Below, piece after piece: positions 52,321 to 61,255 of a stretch of 64,000 bases of DNA. Every line of letters starts with the position of its first letter. Position 1 is the first letter of the stretch. The DNA lies in NCBI GenBank assembly GCA_965228615.1, contig CBDDHT010000004.1, positions 2,356,001-2,420,000 on the forward strand. The letters run 5' to 3'. The position numbers were made by a program, and so were the translations under genes. Origin of the DNA: CBDDHT01 sp965228615 (GTDB lineage: Bacteria; Pseudomonadota; Alphaproteobacteria; Rhizobiales; Methyloligellaceae). Below the pieces are notes generated by a model. It was not told where the DNA came from. It did not search any database and saw only the letters and a list, made by a program, of their open reading frames with translations.

Positions 52321-52962
52321 ATGGAACAACTCGCACTCTACGTCCCCGGTATCCTGCTGGCTTATGCCGCGTTTCTGCTCTCGATCATGAGCCCGGGTCC
52401 CAACATTCTTGCGATATTGGGGACATCGATGAGCATCGGCAGATCGTCGGGAATCGCTCTCGCTCTCGGCGTGTCGACAGGATCTTTCATCTGGGCGGTC
52501 CTGACTGCCATGGGACTGTCGGCATTGCTTTCGACCTATGCGGCCGCACTCACATTCATCAAGATAGCCGGCGGACTGTTCCTGCTCTGGCTTGCCTACA
52601 AGGCTTTCCGCTCTGCCGCTTCGCGCCATGACATCGAAGCGGTGGCGTTAAATGGCGACGCCATGGCGCCACGCCAATACTATGTTCGTGGTCTGATTGT
52701 CCAGATGACCAACCCGAAGGCCGTACTTGCCTGGATTGCGATCTTCTCGCTAGGCCTCAAGGCGGATGCACCGCTCTGGGTGGCCGTCGCGATCGTTGTC
52801 GGGACGACGTTCTTCTCGCTCACGATCCACTATGCCTATGCCGTCGCCTTTTCGACAGCACCCATGGTCCGTGTCTACGGCAAAGCACGACGTATCATTC
52901 AAGGCACGCTCGGCGCCTTCTTTGCTTTCGCAGGCATCAAGCTTCTAGCGAGTCGAACCTGA
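52321..52962 (+). CDS. LysE/RhtB-family amino-acid exporter
   Basis: The 213-residue inner-membrane protein has about six hydrophobic segments and the LysE/RhtB signature SIMSPGPNILAILGTSMSIGRSSGIALALGVSTG (about 21-54), with NPKAVLAWIAIFS (about 132-144). It would export an amino acid or related small compound. It is divergent from the ArsR-type regulator, 82 bp apart. The substrate is unknown. Confidence 0.9.
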   Translation: MEQLALYVPGILLAYAAFLLSIMSPGPNILAILGTSMSIGRSSGIALALGVSTGSFIWAVLTAMGLSALLSTYAAALTFIKIAGGLFLLWLAYKAFRSAASRHDIEAVALNGDAMAPRQYYVRGLIVQMTNPKAVLAWIAIFSLGLKADAPLWVAVAIVVGTTFFSLTIHYAYAVAFSTAPMVRVYGKARRIIQGTLGAFFAFAGIKLLASRT

Positions 52963-53025
52963 GCCGCAGAACTCCGGATTGATCTAATTTGGCAGTTATC
53001 ATCCTGGCTCAATCGAAACATCCAT

Positions 53026-53121
53026 CCCCTCATCCTAACCTTCTCCCCAGGGAGAAGGGACGCCGTGGCGAAGGCCAGAGGTCAACGGCCCTCTCCCTCG
53101 GGAGAGGGTTTGGGTGAGGGG
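53026..53121. repeat. Dispersed intergenic palindrome with two inner hairpins
   Basis: Outer arms CCCCTCATCCTAACC and GGTTTGGGTGAGGGG pair with two mismatches. Inside lie two hairpins, TTCTCCC/GAGAAGG-like and CCCTCTCCC/GGGAGAGGG. This is the common alphaproteobacterial type of intergenic repeat and may end transcription of the LysE and LysR genes, which converge on it. Confidence 0.75.
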
Positions 53122-53144
53122 CATGCTTCAGGCTGAGACCACCC

Positions 53145-54035
53145 TTAAGCAACGGCGTCCGCCGGCAGTGCTCCGGCCTCGCCTCCTGCTCCGAGCGTAT
53201 TGAGAATGATATTGGCAAACGCCTCAACCGCCGATGACCGTCCTGAGCGACGCGTATAGAGAAGGAGTTCGATCTGCGGTAGTTCGGGAAACCCTTCCGC
53301 CTTGCCAAGCGCGCGAAGGCCGGGGCCGACCGCGCTGTCGGGGACGATCGTAACCGCAAGACCGGCAGACACGGCAACGTCCAGCCCGCCGCAGTGGGGA
53401 CTGTTATAGGCCTGCCGATAGGCCCGCCCGCACCCATCCAACGCTCTCAGCGCGGCCTCACGATAGATGCAGCCTGGACCGAATATCGCCAGTGGAAGCG
53501 GATCCAGGTCCCCTGCATTGCTGCGCGCCGAGACGGCCCAGCGTAAGGGTTCCGTTCGGACCAGAATGCCGCCCTCCCTACCGCAGGGCTGGGTCACCAG
53601 AGCCAGATCCACGTCCCGTGCCTCGAACGCGTCGAGCGCTTCCCAGCTGCGATTGCAGGTCATCTCGAACTCGATCAGAGGATAGTGCTCCGCAAATACC
53701 GAAAGAACGGGGGGAAGAAAAACCATGGACGTATCGGTTGCTCCAAGGCGCACGCGTCCGGCAACGCTATCTGCCCCGAAATTCGATAGCGCTTCGGCGT
53801 TGAGCTGAAGCATACGGCAGGCATAGTCGAAGAGTTTTTCGCCTTCGCTCGTCAGCGCGACCCGGCGCCGCGTTCGGTCCAGAAGCCGGCATCCGACGAC
53901 GTCTTCCAGGCGCTTGATCTGCATGCTGACAGCCGATTGCGTCCGATTGAGTTGCTCTGCCGCCCGGGTGAAATGTCGCGTCTCGGCAACGGCTACAAAG
54001 GCCCGCAACAGGTCGATCTCCAGATCAAGCTTCAT
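53145..54035 (-). CDS. LysR-family transcriptional regulator
   Basis: The 296-residue protein has a helix-turn-helix at about 20-40 (HFTRAAEQLNRTQSAVSMQIKRLE) and a LysR effector domain (about 92-285; VRLGATDTSMVFLPPVLSVFAEHYP). It is divergent from an MFS transporter across 107 bp and probably controls it. The sequence is not close to the two phosphonate LysR proteins. Its co-inducer is unknown. Confidence 0.92.
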   Translation of the reverse strand: MKLDLEIDLLRAFVAVAETRHFTRAAEQLNRTQSAVSMQIKRLEDVVGCRLLDRTRRRVALTSEGEKLFDYACRMLQLNAEALSNFGADSVAGRVRLGATDTSMVFLPPVLSVFAEHYPLIEFEMTCNRSWEALDAFEARDVDLALVTQPCGREGGILVRTEPLRWAVSARSNAGDLDPLPLAIFGPGCIYREAALRALDGCGRAYRQAYNSPHCGGLDVAVSAGLAVTIVPDSAVGPGLRALGKAEGFPELPQIELLLYTRRSGRSSAVEAFANIILNTLGAGGEAGALPADAVA

Positions 54036-54142
54036 GACTTATCATCACCAAACAGAATGGATTCATCATACTTATTCGTTTTCCCGATGATATCTCACCA
54101 CATAAGGTCGCACCAGCTTTCCATCGAATCCGGGGAACGGGC

Positions 54143-55333
54143 ATGCGAAAACCGTTGTTAATCGTCATCGTCTGCGCGGCTGCGATCATGGCACTTTCGG
54201 TCGGATTTCGGCAGGCACTTGGCCTCTATCTCACGCCGATTTCGGCGGAACTCGGCAGCGGGCGCGCCAATTTTGCAATGGCGATGGGCTTGATGAATCT
54301 GTTCTGGGGGCTGGGTGCCCCTTTTGCCGGCGCAATCGCCGACCGATTCGGTTCAGGCCGTATCACGGCTCTCGGCGGTATCGCTTACGGGCTCGGTCTC
54401 TGGATGATGTCCTGGGGCGGAGACGGCGGGCAGGTCCTGGCCGGCGGCGTCCTTATCGGGCTCGGCCTGAGCGGTTCGGGGTTTACTGTTATCCTGGCGA
54501 CCGTCGGCCGCGCGGCACCGCCGGAACGGCGCGGCCAGGCCCTCGGGGTCGCCTCGATGGGCGGATCGATCGGTCAGTTTCTGTCGTTGCCCTATGCACA
54601 CGCCCTGATCGAAGGCACGGGTTGGCGCATGAGCCTGATCTTTCTTGCACTCACCTGCCTGGCGATCGTGCCTCTGGCCTATGGCATTTCCGGACGCATT
54701 AATGCAGAGACAACCGATAAGGCCATGTCCGTGTCCTCGGCGATCGGCGAGGCATGGCGATCGCGGAGCTTCTGGCTTCTGAATACCGGTTTCTTCGTTT
54801 GCGGATTCCATCTCGCCTTCGTCGCCATACATCTTCCTGGATATGTTGCCGACAACGGCTTCGAGCCGTGGCTTTCGGCAACGGCACTGACGTTGATCGG
54901 TGTCGCCAATATTGCCGGCACCTATCTGTGCGGCTGGCTGGGCGACCGATACGCCAAGAAAGACGTCCTCAGTCTGCTTTATCTGACCCGTGCCGGAATC
55001 TTTCTCGGGTTCCTGCTGGTGCCGGTCTCGACAGTGTCGGTGCTCGTCTTCGCAACGTCGATCGGTTTTCTCTGGCTTGGCACTGTGCCGCTGACGACCA
55101 GCCTTGTCGGGGTCCTCTTCGGAACCCGCTATATGGCGATGATCTTCGGAATGGTCTTTCTCGGCCACCAGTTCGGGGGGTTCCTCGGTGCATGGCTCGG
55201 CGGTGCGGTTTTCGACTGGCTCGGTTCCTATGACGCCATGTGGATCGTCAGCATTGCTCTCGGTGTCATATCGGCACTGCTACACTGGCCGATCCGCGAG
55301 GAACCGGTCTCGCGTCAGACTGCTAGCGCATGA
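54143..55333 (+). CDS. MFS transporter
   Basis: The 396-residue protein has twelve likely membrane helices and the MFS loop GAPFAGAIADRFGSGRITALG between helices 2 and 3 (about 59-79), echoed by GWLGDRYAKKDVLS in the second half. RRGQALGVASMGGSIGQFLS marks helix 5. It resembles YbfB/NarK-like anion or monocarboxylate permeases. Regulation by the divergent LysR gene is likely. The final codons overlap the end of a convergent gene by 11 bp. Confidence 0.92.
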   Translation: MRKPLLIVIVCAAAIMALSVGFRQALGLYLTPISAELGSGRANFAMAMGLMNLFWGLGAPFAGAIADRFGSGRITALGGIAYGLGLWMMSWGGDGGQVLAGGVLIGLGLSGSGFTVILATVGRAAPPERRGQALGVASMGGSIGQFLSLPYAHALIEGTGWRMSLIFLALTCLAIVPLAYGISGRINAETTDKAMSVSSAIGEAWRSRSFWLLNTGFFVCGFHLAFVAIHLPGYVADNGFEPWLSATALTLIGVANIAGTYLCGWLGDRYAKKDVLSLLYLTRAGIFLGFLLVPVSTVSVLVFATSIGFLWLGTVPLTTSLVGVLFGTRYMAMIFGMVFLGHQFGGFLGAWLGGAVFDWLGSYDAMWIVSIALGVISALLHWPIREEPVSRQTASA

Positions 55334-55631
55334 AATCTTCGATCATGATCTGGAGGGCCATCATATTGTCTTCGGCAGCCGACACCTTGTCGCCCGCGAC
55401 GTCTGCTGCTGTCGTCACACCGCCAACGATCGATTCCGCGGACGTCGTGACCAGATGGCTAATACCGATGGGCTCCAAAAGCCAAAGAAACAGCAGATAG
55501 GCGAGCAGAAGGCGACCATGCCGGCCCGGACGCGGATCGGTAGGCGCCGCATAGCGACGCGCCTTGCGACGTCCCTCCACAGGATCCCATTCGGGGATCG
55601 GATCGTGTTCAAGATATTGCGGGCCGGACAT
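55323..55631 (-). CDS. Hypothetical membrane protein
   Basis: The 102-residue protein has a basic N-terminus (GRRKARRYAAPTDPRPGRHGR), one hydrophobic helix (LLLAYLLFLWLLEPIGI, about 41-57) and a Ser/Ala/Asp-rich tail. It overlaps the last codons of the convergent MFS gene. A GAAGAG site stands close to the ATG. I do not recognise the family; the composition supports it as a real gene of moderate certainty. Confidence 0.6.
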   Translation of the reverse strand: MSGPQYLEHDPIPEWDPVEGRRKARRYAAPTDPRPGRHGRLLLAYLLFLWLLEPIGISHLVTTSAESIVGGVTTAADVAGDKVSAAEDNMMALQIMIEDFMR

Positions 55632-55902
55632 AGCTCTTCAGCTCCCGTGGACGCTCTAACATCGCGCCTTTGCGAAACCCGACAGGCTGTTGCACCGAAC
55701 GGATTCCGATCTGTTGTGAAGAACAATGCTAGCGGGTCCGGCCTAATCTCAGATTGATTTCAATCCATCAGTTGCTCGAAAATTTGCGTAAAACTGTCTT
55801 GGATTTCGGTAGGTATCCCACACAAATCATGGATTTTGCCGTCTTTCAGCCGTCAGTGGTCGGCAAATTCGCTCAACTGCTGTCTCTCCCGGAGAATCCT
55901 TT

Positions 55903-56322
55903 ATGGAATTTCTGATCAAGATCGTCGGAACCGAGAATGCCGCGCTCCTCGCCAACGTTGCGAACGATGTCTTCGACCACGATCTCGATGACGCTCGCCT
56001 GACGAACTTTTTGAATCAGCCCAATCGCATCCTTTGTATTGCTGTTGCCGAGGGTTTGGTCGTCGGCCAGGCACAAGCCGCAATTCTTCTGCAACCCGAC
56101 AAGGCACCGGAACTGTACATTGACAATCTCGGTGTTGCGCCGGCCTTCCAGCGGCGAGGCATCGCGACCCGGCTGTTGGAAGCGGTCATTCAGGTTGGCA
56201 GGACACATGAATGCGCGGAGATCTGGGTGAGCACCGAGCCCGATAATAAACCTGCTCGCGCGTTCTATCGCGCACTTGGATTAACCCATCAGACCGTCTC
56301 GATGTATGACGGAAAATTATAG
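55903..56322 (+). CDS. GNAT-family N-acetyltransferase
   Basis: The 139-residue protein is a GNAT fold with the acetyl-CoA motif VAPAFQRRGIATRLLEAVIQ (about 77-96; Q/RxxGxG/A variant). NPNRIL... and ARAFYRALGLTH near the C-terminus are typical of the last strand. GGAG precedes the ATG. It resembles small aminoglycoside AAC(3)-I/AAC(6')-like members, but a resistance role cannot be claimed. It is monocistronic. Confidence 0.85.
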   Translation: MEFLIKIVGTENAALLANVANDVFDHDLDDARLTNFLNQPNRILCIAVAEGLVVGQAQAAILLQPDKAPELYIDNLGVAPAFQRRGIATRLLEAVIQVGRTHECAEIWVSTEPDNKPARAFYRALGLTHQTVSMYDGKL

Positions 56323-56338
56323 GCGTCGCCAAACGCCC

Positions 56339-56680
56339 TCAGCCCCCTGATTTATCGGCAGCCTTCGCAGCACGCAGACAATCGAGCAGTATGACAGAAG
56401 CTTGATTGCGCTGCGTCTCCTCTTCTTCCCAGACACTTTCCAGCTCATGCTCAAGCGCTGCACGAGTCCGTTTGTCCGAGGCCTCTGAAATGGCAACACG
56501 GATTTCCTTCAGGGTTTTTTCGCGGTTTCCTTCGATCTCCGAAATCAGCTTCCCATAGTCTGCACGGCACTCGCGCGGAGTTACAGCGGCAGCCGCATTG
56601 TCGGCCATGGAGCACACGACTAACCATAAGAGCAGCGATGAGATTGCTGAGCGCTTCTTGGCTGCCAATCGCTTTCTCAT
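56339..56680 (-). CDS. Hypothetical exported protein
   Basis: The 113-residue protein has a signal-like segment (KKRSAISSLLLWLVVCSMADNAAA, cut near residue 32) followed by a helical, charged domain with two Cys (RECRADYG and LLDCLRAA). It starts at 56680 or 56689; neither has a strong ribosome site. It lies 55 bp downstream of tRNA-Ser on the same strand and converges with the GNAT gene. I do not recognise the family. A small periplasmic helical protein is the most that can be said. Confidence 0.65.
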   Translation of the reverse strand: MRKRLAAKKRSAISSLLLWLVVCSMADNAAAAVTPRECRADYGKLISEIEGNREKTLKEIRVAISEASDKRTRAALEHELESVWEEEETQRNQASVILLDCLRAAKAADKSGG

Positions 56681-56733
56681 GATGGGCATGTCCGAGCTGG
56701 GTGGAAATATTGAACTGGTTGGGTTGCGACAAA

Positions 56734-56825
<92 letters not shown>

Positions 56826-56962
56826 GCATCGGGTCGTTTTCTCGAAGCCTCGGGCGGATCGAGAAGGGCACCTTGTAGCTTGGCTCGCGCGTGCGGGCAA
56901 GGTATCGGTTTTTCGAATTTTCCTTATGGTCCAAGCCGCTTTGCTCACCTAAAGTGGCAGTT

Positions 56963-58435
56963 ATGCGAATGTCCCAGACTTCGGGGGGGCGCCCTGCGAC
57001 GAAGGGTTTGCTGGAGGACTACGATGCCTCCGGTTTTTATTGCGAGCTCTTCGGGAAGGCCTCCACACCGCTCGATCACACGCGGGCCATCAGTGACTGG
57101 CTTGGCAAGATGCGCCCCATGGCGTTGCGGCGGCGTTCACGGGACTGCGAACGCGAACTCTACAATCTCGGCATTACCTTCACGGTCTATTCGGACCGCG
57201 ATGCCATTGATCGCGTCCTCCCTTTCGATGTGATCCCCCGCCCGATTTCACCGGGTGAATGGTCTGTCCTTGAACGTGGGCTTGTGCAACGGGTTGCCGC
57301 GATTAATCTCTTTCTGAGCGATGTCTACGGAAAGGGCCACATCTTTGCCGACGGCGTGGTGCCCGAGGAACTCGTCAAGGGGAACGACAATTACCGCGCC
57401 GAGATGGCCGAGGTCAGCGTTCCTCATGGCAGCTTCGTCAATATATGCGGCGTTGATCTGGTTCGCGACGGTGAAGGGATCTTCCGCGTGCTTGAGGACA
57501 ACGCCCGAACACCCTCGGGCGTATCCTATGTGATTGAGAACAGACATCTGCTCTTGCGGGCATTTCCGGATCTCATGAAGGGGATCCGGCTGCGCCGCGT
57601 CTCCGACTACGGCATTCGGCTTCGCGAAGCGCTTGCGGACATGGCACCTTCGGGTATCGACGACCCACAGATCGTCCTGATGTCGCCGGGTGTCTATAAT
57701 TCAGCCTATTTCGAGCATGTGTTCCTGGCCCGTGAAATGGGTGTGCCTCTGGTCGAGGGGCTCGACATGGTTGTCGAAGACGACCTGGTCTACATGAAGA
57801 CGACAGCCGGGCTGCGCCGCGTCGACGTGATCTATCGGCGGATCGACGATGATTTTTTGGACCCGCACGTCTTCCGGCCCGACAGTGCGCTCGGCGTTCC
57901 GGGCATCATGGAGGTCTACCGCAAGGGCAAGGTCACGCTGGCCAATGCCGTCGGCACAGGCGTTGCCGACGACAAGGCCGTCTACGCCTATATGCCTCGG
58001 ATTATCAAATATTACCTGAACGAAGACGCGATCATTCCGAATGTACACACCTATATCTGCCGCGAGGCGGATGCCCTGCAATATACGCTCGACAATCTCG
58101 CAAATCTGGTGGTGAAGCCGGTTGGCGAGTCCGGTGGATACGGCATTACGGTCGGACCGAAAGCCAGCGAAGAGGAGCTGGAGGATTGCCGCAGGCAACT
58201 GGTTGCACGGCCGGAAAATTTCATCTCGCAACCGATGATTGATCTTTCTGTCTGCCCGACGCTCGTCGAGACGGGCGTCGAGCCACGGCATGTGGACCTG
58301 CGGCCGTTTCTGGTCACGGGCAAGAATACATGGGTTCTACCTGGCGGGCTGACGCGCGTCGCCCTTAAGTCAGGGTCTTTGATTGTCAATTCCTCCCAAG
58401 GAGGCGGTACGAAGGATACCTGGGTCCTTGAATAG
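56963..58435 (+). CDS. Circularly permuted ATP-grasp protein
   Basis: The 490-residue protein is a circularly permuted ATP-grasp (DUF404/DUF407 type): FRVLEDNARTPSGVSYVIENR (about 180-200), MSPGVYNSAYFEH, YRRIDDDFLDP, VVKPVGESGGYGI (about 397-409) and a C-terminal TWVLPGGLTRVALKSGSLIVNSSQGGGTKDTWVLE. The last block is typical of this family. Such proteins are predicted amide ligases acting with transglutaminases and alpha-E proteins. The start is at 56963 without a strong ribosome site. It overlaps the alpha-E gene. Confidence 0.9.
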   Translation: MRMSQTSGGRPATKGLLEDYDASGFYCELFGKASTPLDHTRAISDWLGKMRPMALRRRSRDCERELYNLGITFTVYSDRDAIDRVLPFDVIPRPISPGEWSVLERGLVQRVAAINLFLSDVYGKGHIFADGVVPEELVKGNDNYRAEMAEVSVPHGSFVNICGVDLVRDGEGIFRVLEDNARTPSGVSYVIENRHLLLRAFPDLMKGIRLRRVSDYGIRLREALADMAPSGIDDPQIVLMSPGVYNSAYFEHVFLAREMGVPLVEGLDMVVEDDLVYMKTTAGLRRVDVIYRRIDDDFLDPHVFRPDSALGVPGIMEVYRKGKVTLANAVGTGVADDKAVYAYMPRIIKYYLNEDAIIPNVHTYICREADALQYTLDNLANLVVKPVGESGGYGITVGPKASEEELEDCRRQLVARPENFISQPMIDLSVCPTLVETGVEPRHVDLRPFLVTGKNTWVLPGGLTRVALKSGSLIVNSSQGGGTKDTWVLE

Positions 58436-59402
58436 TCTCCTCTCACGCTTCGCCGAAAATCAGTTCTGGATGGCCCGCTATGTCGAGCGTGCCGAAAACC
58501 TCGCCCGTATTCTGGACGTAAACGAGTCTTTCGCCCGCGACAGCCAAGGCGAGCAGGACTGGCTGCCCATCGTACATCTCTATGGCGATGAAGAGGCATT
58601 TTTCGCGCGCCACGGGCAAGCCACAGCCGATGCGGTCATCGATTTCTATATACTCGATCGGAATAATCCCAATTCAATCCTGCAGTCTGTCTGGGCGGCG
58701 CGGGAGAACGCACGCAGTCTGCGTCATCTGATCAGTATCGAAGTCTGGGCTCAACTGAACGTCTTCTATAAAGCGGTCGCCGAACTGAGGCCGCGGGACC
58801 TGAGGCTCGCAGACCTGTCCTATGTCTGTCAGGACATCAAGGAAGGCTGCCAGCTCCACGCGGGCGTCTTCGAGGGAACGACGTTCCGCGATCAGGGATG
58901 GGTCTTCTATCATCTGGGCAAGGCGATTGACCGGGCCGACCAGACGACTCGTCTGCTCGACATCAAGTATCAAAGGCTGTTGCCGAGCGTGAGCGATATC
59001 GGCTCTCCTATCGATATCAGTCAATGGAATGCACTGCTGCGCTCGGTCGCCGGATATCATGGGTATCGGCGTGTCCAGCCCAGCGGCATGACACCGGAAA
59101 CGGTTGCAAACTTCATTCTGCTGAATCCATCTTTTCCGCGCTCCGTGGCCAGCTGCGTGCAACAGATCGACAGGTATCTCGATCAATTGGGGCACGATCC
59201 TGAACTCGCGAATGTCGCGTTTGAGCCGGACGGCATGACCGAGCTGGAAGCGCAAATGGCCTATTCCATCGAGCAGGCCATCAGCGAAGGTCTGCACGAG
59301 TATCTGGACCGCGTTCAGATTAATCTGCAGAGCCTGGCAAGTGCGATCGGTCGCTCCTATTTCGGTAGCGAACCGGAAACAGCGGAAACCGCTGCTGCTT
59401 GA
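58428..59402 (+). CDS. Alpha-E domain protein
   Basis: The 324-residue all-helical protein begins LLSRFAENQFWMARYVERAENLARILD, the alpha-E signature. Its TTG start at 58428 overlaps the ATP-grasp stop, giving 324 residues that fit the family, whereas the longer frame lies inside the ATP-grasp gene. Alpha-E proteins are partners of cpATP-grasp and transglutaminase proteins and are fused to them elsewhere, including in the gene at 61252-63828. The biochemical role is undefined. Confidence 0.88.
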   Translation: MNSLLSRFAENQFWMARYVERAENLARILDVNESFARDSQGEQDWLPIVHLYGDEEAFFARHGQATADAVIDFYILDRNNPNSILQSVWAARENARSLRHLISIEVWAQLNVFYKAVAELRPRDLRLADLSYVCQDIKEGCQLHAGVFEGTTFRDQGWVFYHLGKAIDRADQTTRLLDIKYQRLLPSVSDIGSPIDISQWNALLRSVAGYHGYRRVQPSGMTPETVANFILLNPSFPRSVASCVQQIDRYLDQLGHDPELANVAFEPDGMTELEAQMAYSIEQAISEGLHEYLDRVQINLQSLASAIGRSYFGSEPETAETAAA

Positions 59403-59420
59403 CAGGCTGAGGCAACTTCG

Positions 59421-60347
59421 ATGCGCGATCCCCAAGATTATCAAGCCGTCATCGAGTGGATCCACACAAAGGTCGAACCCGACATTGCGAAAGGCAATGT
59501 CGCGAACTACATCCCGGCGCTAGCCAGAATCCCGAAGGGCAAATTTGCGATTGCCATCAAATGCGTCGATGGACGGGAATTTGTCGTTGGGGATGCGGAC
59601 GAGCCTTTCTCTATCCAGAGCATCTCGAAAGTCTTCACTCTGGTCATGGCCTTGAGCAAGGTCGGCTCCAAGCTCTGGCGGCGCGTCGGACGGGAGCCGT
59701 CCGGAAATCCGTTCAATTCCCTGGTGCAGCTTGAATTCGAGAAAGGCATCCCCCGCAACCCATTCATCAATGCCGGCGCCCACGTGGTAACGGACCATGT
59801 CGTGGCGAACGAAGCCAAAGGCAAAGATGCCATACTCGCGGAAATGCGCCGGCTGAGCGGAAATCCGAAGATCCACTTCGATCCGGAAGTTGCAGCTTCG
59901 GAGCGTGATCACGGCTATTGGAACGCTGCCATTGCGAATTTCCTAAAAGCCCACGGCAATCTGCAATGCGATGTCGATGCGGTGCTCGATGCCTACTTTC
60001 ATCAATGCGCGATAGCCATGTCGTGCCGCGATTTGGCAAGGGCTGCATCGTTCCTTTCCAATGGCGGCGTCGACGTGACGAGCAGCGAGCGCATCACGAT
60101 TCGGCGGCGATCCAAACGGATCAACGCACTGATGATGACCTGCGGACTCTACGATGCCGTCGGCAGTTTTGCGTTTCGTGTCGGCATTCCAGCCAAGAGT
60201 GGTGTCGGCGGAGGGATTATTGGCGTGATACCGGGGCTGCTGACTATCGCCGTGTGGTCACCCGGGCTCGATCCGCACGGCAATTCCTGCGCCGGCGTCA
60301 AAGCCCTGGAACTCTTTACAACCAAGATTGGTCGGTCAGTCTTTTAA
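59421..60347 (+). CDS. glsA: Glutaminase (GlsA/GlsB, beta-lactamase fold)
   Basis: The 308-residue serine-type glutaminase has the SxxK pair S67-x2-K70 (QSISKVF) and blocks GDADEPFSIQSISK, RNPFINAGAH, FDPEVAASER and SGVGGGIIGVIPG. It hydrolyses glutamine to glutamate and ammonia. It lies 18 bp after the alpha-E gene, so it is probably co-transcribed with the predicted amide ligase. That unusual neighbour may supply glutamate or ammonia for it, or the linkage may be chance. Confidence 0.93.
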   Translation: MRDPQDYQAVIEWIHTKVEPDIAKGNVANYIPALARIPKGKFAIAIKCVDGREFVVGDADEPFSIQSISKVFTLVMALSKVGSKLWRRVGREPSGNPFNSLVQLEFEKGIPRNPFINAGAHVVTDHVVANEAKGKDAILAEMRRLSGNPKIHFDPEVAASERDHGYWNAAIANFLKAHGNLQCDVDAVLDAYFHQCAIAMSCRDLARAASFLSNGGVDVTSSERITIRRRSKRINALMMTCGLYDAVGSFAFRVGIPAKSGVGGGIIGVIPGLLTIAVWSPGLDPHGNSCAGVKALELFTTKIGRSVF

Positions 60348-60379
60348 GCTGGCCCAATCCCGCCGAGTCCGTCGTCCGA

Positions 60380-61255
60380 TCACCCACCGGCTGGCCGCAC
60401 GTCGACGGCAACATCGATTTCATGCTCGCCGCCACCCAGGACCATTCCGTTGATCGGGCTGACATCGCCATAGTCGCGGCCCCATGCCACGGTGATGTGT
60501 TCGTTGCTCGGGATCATGTTGTTGGTCGGATCGAGATCGACCCAGCCATGGTCCGGTATCCAGACCGCCAGCCAGGCATGGGACGCATCGGCGCCCACCT
60601 TCTTCTCTTCGCCTTCCGGGGGATGGGTGAGCAGATATCCGCTCACATAACGAACCGGAAGACCGAGCGACCGCAGGCAGGCGATCTGCAGATGCGCAAA
60701 GTCCTGGCAGACGCCGCGCCGGTCCTCAAGCACCTGATCGACGGGCGTATAGATGTCGGTCACGCCCCCCTCATAGGCGAAGTCGGAATTGATGCGCGAC
60801 ATCAATTCGACGGCCCCTTCCAGAATGGGACGCCCGGGTGGGAATGACGGTTCGGCATAACCTGCAGCATCAATCGACTTGGTGAAGGGTGAATCAAAGA
60901 CAAACTGAAACGCATAGAGCGAACCGCGATCGGTCCGCTCCGCGAGCGTCCGCGCAACGTCGTCCCAGGCGATGGTTTCTTCTGCGACAGGCGGCGCCGT
61001 CGTCAGGATGGCCACTTTGGCCGACGAGACGATCGACAGTTTCTGATGAGGCTCTTCGACGGTCATATAGGTTGTCGGGTTGCCGAAGAAATCCTGATCC
61101 GTTCGCGTCAGCTTCGGTGCAGGTTCAACGAAAAGCGCATGATTGTGACAGACCTGATGGGTACAAACCCGCGGCGCCAGATGAAGTAGATGCTGCGACA
61201 GCGCCGCATCCGTCGCATAGGAAAAGACCGTGCGATGACTGATGTCGTAGATCAC
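60380..61255 (-). CDS. Transglutaminase-like cysteine peptidase-fold protein
   Basis: The 291-residue protein has an N-terminal beta-rich domain (about 1-80) and a transglutaminase core with the triad C183 (DRRGVCQDFAHL), H226 (DASHAWLAVW) and D242 (WVDLDPTNN). Members cleave or remodel isopeptide-type bonds. Its ATG overlaps the stop of the upstream fused gene by 4 bp, so they are translationally coupled. Together with cpATP-grasp and alpha-E it is part of a predicted peptide-amide synthesis and hydrolysis system. Confidence 0.92.
   Translation of the reverse strand: MIYDISHRTVFSYATDAALSQHLLHLAPRVCTHQVCHNHALFVEPAPKLTRTDQDFFGNPTTYMTVEEPHQKLSIVSSAKVAILTTAPPVAEETIAWDDVARTLAERTDRGSLYAFQFVFDSPFTKSIDAAGYAEPSFPPGRPILEGAVELMSRINSDFAYEGGVTDIYTPVDQVLEDRRGVCQDFAHLQIACLRSLGLPVRYVSGYLLTHPPEGEEKKVGADASHAWLAVWIPDHGWVDLDPTNNMIPSNEHITVAWGRDYGDVSPINGMVLGGGEHEIDVAVDVRPAGG

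Noticed and set aside
54353..55168. A 271-codon minus-strand frame over the MFS gene.
   Set aside because: Its translation is rich in His, Arg, Gln and Asp, typical of the complement of a membrane-protein gene.
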